From Antedon bifida (lineage: Eukaryota; Echinodermata; Crinoidea; Comatulida; Antedonidae), in the NCBI GenBank assembly GCA_963402885.1, contig OY727102.1:19034001-19098000 (forward strand): a DNA stretch of 64,000 nucleotides. Direction: 5' to 3'. This document shows positions 60,230 through 64,000 of this stretch, piece by piece. The position numbers and the translations under genes are program-made. The notes beneath the pieces are model-generated. The model did not search any database, was not told the DNA's origin, and saw only the letters and a list, made by a program, of their open reading frames with translations. How positions within the stretch are numbered: the first letter of the stretch is position 1; each line of letters opens with the position of its first letter.

Positions 60230-63200
60230 ATGAAGCAGCTCATGGAGACAAATGCGGACGACAAGTCTCGACTGTCTGTGTGTCGACTCACCGTATTTGC
60301 AGGCGTTCTCGTTGCGTCCATGACGTTCGCATTTTCATTGATGCAGTTCTACACCAGAAATGAGCATCTGAATCGAATTTCTGACTTGGAAAAAAGCGTC
60401 GCTGATTTAAAGGTAACATATAACTTACAATGTATTACACACATAATGAACCCCACGTTATAATCTGGGTTCCAGACGGAGGTTTGACTTAATACTAGTA
60501 AAAAGATAAATATTTTGGCACATATGGCGTTTCATAAAAATCGGAAAAAAAATAAATAAATACATACAGGCAAGTCTCGTTATAACGCACCGACGTATTT
60601 CAACGTACAAGGTACGTTACAGTGTGGAACGGATCACCTTAACCCATGCTAGTGACGAGTTCAAGCTTAATTTTACATCTATGTTATAATATATTATTCC
60701 TTTACATTATTCACTTACAATAAGCTTGGTTCTCACTAGGACGCAACGCAAGGAAGTAAGCGCAACGCAACCGAATTGACCAATGACAAGCGACAGTTCG
60801 GATAATCCATCGCTTGTGATTGGTCAATTTACTTACGTTGCGCTTACGTCCTTACGTTGCGTCCTAGTCAGAACAAAGCCTTAGTTACAATTGAGAACCA
60901 TCTTTGTAAATTATAAAAAAAAAAACATCTATGGTAATTATTATATATTTTAGATTACAGTTAACGAACTTGAACACATTATCGGAGATATATTGGAGAA
61001 AGAAAGAACTCAAGTAAACTCACCAACGACAAGTCCTGGTTTTTACAGAAGGCGTCGACGAGATATTTCAGAGAGCGCTTGGAATGTACTTCAAGGTAAA
61101 GCGTGGTTCCCACTAGCGACGCAACGCAAGGACGTAACGCAACGCAAGTGAATTGACCAATCACAAGCGATGGCTTATTCGCTTGTGATTGCTAACTGTC
61201 TATAACTTCGCTTGTCATTGGTTAAAACGCTTGCGTTGCGTTTACGTCCTTGCGTTACGTTCTAGTGGGAACCAAGCTCGTGGGAACCCGTATCGAGTCC
61301 TACCTATAAAGTTTTTAAAATAACAAACATTGTTACTCTACAGCGTTTTGAAAATGAACGAGGGAAATGGCGCATAAGGGTCAACATTAGCTATTTTTGC
61401 GACATGGGAAATGACAAAATGGATGCTCAAAAACAGTTCTTTCGGAATCGCCTTATCAATGCCACTTTAAGCGTGGTTCCCACTAGCGACGCTACGTAAC
61501 GCAGCACAGCGACGTATTGACGCAAAGTGCTGTATTGCGTAATCACAAGTGGGAACCGTCGACGAAACAGTGCTGCAAACATCGCATGTTTGATTTCACA
61601 CAGGCGGGGGCAAATACAATTATTGGAAGGGTCCTAGTGGGAACCACGCTTTAGCGGTTTCGAGCCCATGTCCAGACATTCAGCCTGCCTCGTAACATCC
61701 TCCTCCGTAAAAAATATTTGCTATGGCAAATCCACTTTCCCAATTCCACGCAATAATAATGTTCAAATCTTAGAATTAGAATCTTAGTATGGTTAATATA
61801 AGCATAAATTGTTGCCACAGGTCCGATGGGACCTCATGGAAGAGACGGATCTGATGGCCGTGATGGACGAGATGGTACACCTGGAATTCCTGGAAGTCCT
61901 GGTCTTGCTGGTATTGCTGGAGACCGTGGCCAGAAGGTACATTCATAGCTAACTGTACTCTACTGTAGACCTACTGCAATCTATCAACGATAATCGTCTA
62001 AAGTACTACTACATATTTTGATAAACTATGCTGCTAAGTACATTATATTTTTTTTACAAATTATTACTATTATACTACTGTAGGGTGATTTAGGTGACGA
62101 TGGACCTCGGGGTAATAAAGGTACACATGGTGCTAAGGGCGAACCTGGCAAACAGGGACCTGTTGGAGCTAAAGGTGATGCGTGTGAGTTTAATCCACAG
62201 GATGTCGCTTCAGTATTCATCAAATCTATTGATGGTACGTATAGGCCTACAGTTTCTCATTGATGGCGATTGAAGCAGGCGTAACGGCTATGAGCGCTCA
62301 CTGGCTAAACCAAGCTCTGTCTACACTATCAAACTAAGAGTTGACAAAAAAAGTGTGATGTCCCCAAATATGGTAGTAATATGACATCATCATGTCCATA
62401 GATGGACACATCCCATTTTTTTTGTCACATAAAGTTTGTTAGTGTAGACAGAGCTTTAGTCAAGACTTTTAATGTTATATATACATACTATCTTCATCCT
62501 AATTGCAAAATGAATTAGAATAAAATCCTATTTTTAAACAGATCAAACCCACCTCAATGCAACGTCACCAAATATGTTGGGGATATTCGGCGGTGGATCA
62601 GTCTACATACGATGGGGAAGAACGACTTGCCCGAATACAGGAACAGACTTAGTCTATGAAGGTATGTTTGATACCCTAACTACTTACAAATATTTAACGT
62701 AATTTTAGGAGAGCCAAAACGACTGATTTCCCTGATCATGTAATAATCATATACTTAAAGCAAAATAAATTGATGAAATTCGAAAAGGATGGGTGTGAAA
62801 CAATACTAAACCCGCATACCTACCCACTCCTAACGCAATGTTTATCTGTAAAGATTTCCAAGTTTGTATTAGGCCTAGTTAGTACATGCAAGTAGGCCTA
62901 ATTAGATTTATTGATTTTAAAGGTATTGCTGCAGGTTCGCATTTTAATCTGAAAGGAGGTTCGTCGGAGTACGTCTGCCTTCCGCTGGAGCCAGATTGGG
63001 ACAAATTTAGCGACGTGAGTCAATCGTTAAGCTCTAAAATCTATGGTGCAGAATATGAAACTGGTCAATATGATCCGTTTGAACACGACAACGCTGCGAC
63101 TTTGACCAATCACAACGTTCCATGTGCCGTCTGCCGAGTTCCGACACGTGCTACAGAGTTCATGATTCCCGCTAAAACTAATTGTCCAGAACGTTGGACA

Positions 63201-63413
63201 AAAGAATACTCTGGCTACTTAATGACTGGTCAATATAATTCATTCCAAAAGACACAATACATCTGCGTAGACAGATCTCCGGAAGTTGTTCAGGGAACAG
63301 GTTCAGATCAAAGCGGAGCTCTACTTTATCCTGTCGAGGGATCTTGTGGGTCTTTACCTTGTCTGCCATACGTCACAGGTCGTGAATTTACTTGTGCTGT
63401 GTGTACAATCTAA
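60230..63413 (+). CDS. Membrane-anchored short-chain collagen (C4-like)
   Basis: Extracellular-matrix or cell-surface protein. Exons 60230-60412, 60954-61095, 61821-61936, 62084-62234, 62542-62661, 62923-63413 give 400 aa. There is no N-terminal signal peptide. Instead there is one hydrophobic segment at residues ~20-41 (LTVFAGVLVASMTFAFSLMQ) with type II orientation, a short coiled-coil-like stretch, and RRRRRD at 93-98, a strong furin-type site. About 24 Gly-X-Y triplets follow (109-180, e.g. GPMGPHGRDGSDGRDGRDGT). A ~220-residue Cys-rich C-terminal domain has SVYIRWGRTTCP, AAGSHFNLKGGSSEYVCLP, CAVCRVPTRAT and PCLPYVTGREFTCAVC. This architecture fits the short-chain collagen C4-like family of sponges, cnidarians and echinoderms. 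MITEs occupy introns 1, 2 and 4. Confidence 0.92.
60723..60880. mobile_element. MITE family 2B copy
   Basis: 158 bp between TAA and TTA. AGCTTGGTTCTCACTAGG ... CCTAGTCAGAACAAAGCC. The interior has the ACCAATGACAAGCGAC/ATCGCTTGTGATTGGTC pair. It lies in collagen intron 1. Confidence 0.85.
61100..61278. mobile_element. MITE family 2B copy inserted at a splice donor
   Basis: 179 bp. AGCGTGGTTCCCACTAG ... CTAGTGGGAACCAAGCT. It starts at intron position 5, so the donor reads GTAA from the host plus AGCG from the element. It closely matches the nested copy at 15079-15245. Confidence 0.88.
61470..61650. mobile_element. MITE family 2A copy
   Basis: 181 bp with perfect AGCGTGGTTCCCACTAG/CTAGTGGGAACCACGCT ends and TTA on both sides. 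Compared with other 2A copies, part of the right interior is missing. Confidence 0.9.
62313..62455. mobile_element. MITE family 1 copy
   Basis: 143 bp. AGCTCTGTCTACACTATCAA ... TTGTTAGTGTAGACAGAGCT before TTA. It lies in collagen intron 4. Confidence 0.88.
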
Positions 63414-64000
63414 ACAAGGGCATCTAAAGATAACTGATTTGAAAATTCATTTCACATGATAATTCTATGATTATTTGTTTTTATATTGTTAGTTTGCCTA
63501 TTGATATATATTGATAAATACCTATGTGGCGATCAGTTGTCAAATTATTCAAGTGTTTACATTTTAGCTAGCCATCTTTGACAAACATTTAACATCAATG
63601 ATGATTATATGACTCTCCCCCGCACCCCCCCCCCCCCCCCCCACCACCACACCCCCCATATAATCACTTCATTGCATTTATGTGTGCATTTTATTATATT
63701 GTGGACATAAATTGAAATTGAATTGAATTGAATTGATAGCTAAATAAATGTGAACTGAATATGTAACAAAGAAAAGATACATAGTAATTCTTAACGTTGA
63801 CCAATCATGTCTCTAGTAATATTCTATTAATTTGAACGTAGTGAGGAAGTATTATGAATAAAGAATAATAGAGCACAATCCTATATGTTCTAACTGTTTT
63901 TCCTTTATTGTATGAACTGTATGCGAACCAATTACTTTCCCCGCTCTACCCAGCACCTTTTCAATTCGGTCTTTATTCCCTTTACTGATATTCCCAGCCC
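63414..64000. other. Collagen 3' UTR and downstream sequence
   Basis: AATAAA hexamers at 63743 and 63857 are candidate poly(A) signals. A poly(C) run lies at about 63629-63650 and a GAATT pentamer run at 63711-63736, the latter resembling a retroposon tail. No further gene. Confidence 0.6.

Overview
The window is a piece of an animal nuclear genome. Every protein gene is broken into short GT-AG exons inside AT-rich introns full of small interspersed elements. The proteins are clearly metazoan and deuterostome-like. The membrane-anchored short-chain collagen, the C/AGGCCTA-rich stretches and the dense MITE and SINE load fit an echinoderm best, though a hemichordate cannot be excluded. No bacterial, viral, LTR-element or CRISPR sequence was seen.

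Seven genes can be read from exons whose phases join without error. In order: (1) xanthine dehydrogenase, minus strand, 27 exons from 20649 down to 192, 1134 codons, with the last ~210 codons beyond the left edge; (2) ornithine decarboxylase (ODC), plus strand, complete, 480 aa, start codon 24592, with two upstream non-coding exons; (3) a KLF10/KLF11-type zinc-finger repressor, plus, 33811-37478; (4) proteasome subunit alpha type-4, minus, 46431-42332; (5) the chromatin protein DEK, minus, 54395-48133; (6) a small START-domain lipid-transfer protein, minus, 58775-56224; (7) a type II membrane short-chain collagen, plus, 60230-63413. XDH and ODC are divergent, KLF and PSMA4 are tail to tail, and the START and collagen genes are divergent. 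There is no operon. The neighbours are housekeeping genes (purine breakdown, polyamine synthesis, proteasome, chromatin) with no obvious shared pathway.

The ODC locus is the most interesting part. Its 5' leader can be spliced to give a 47-codon frame with no AUG but with an AUU in good context. This looks like the conserved non-AUG regulatory uORF reported for ODC homologues. Its introns also carry six small-RNA-like repeats: four box C/D snoRNA candidates in introns 3, 4, 5 and 7, and two near-identical box H/ACA snoRNA candidates in introns 9 and 10.

Among mobile and repeated DNA, two MITE families with 3-bp TWA target duplications (PIF/Harbinger-like) make up about twenty copies, several of them touching splice sites. 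There are tRNA-derived SINEs, a Helitron-like end, a ~180-bp satellite built round a perfect 20-bp palindrome (40.6-41.7 kb), and a 3.2-kb fold-back repeat in an XDH intron whose two arms keep an almost purely synonymous difference pattern across a short reading frame. All family names come from recall and reading, not from a database search.
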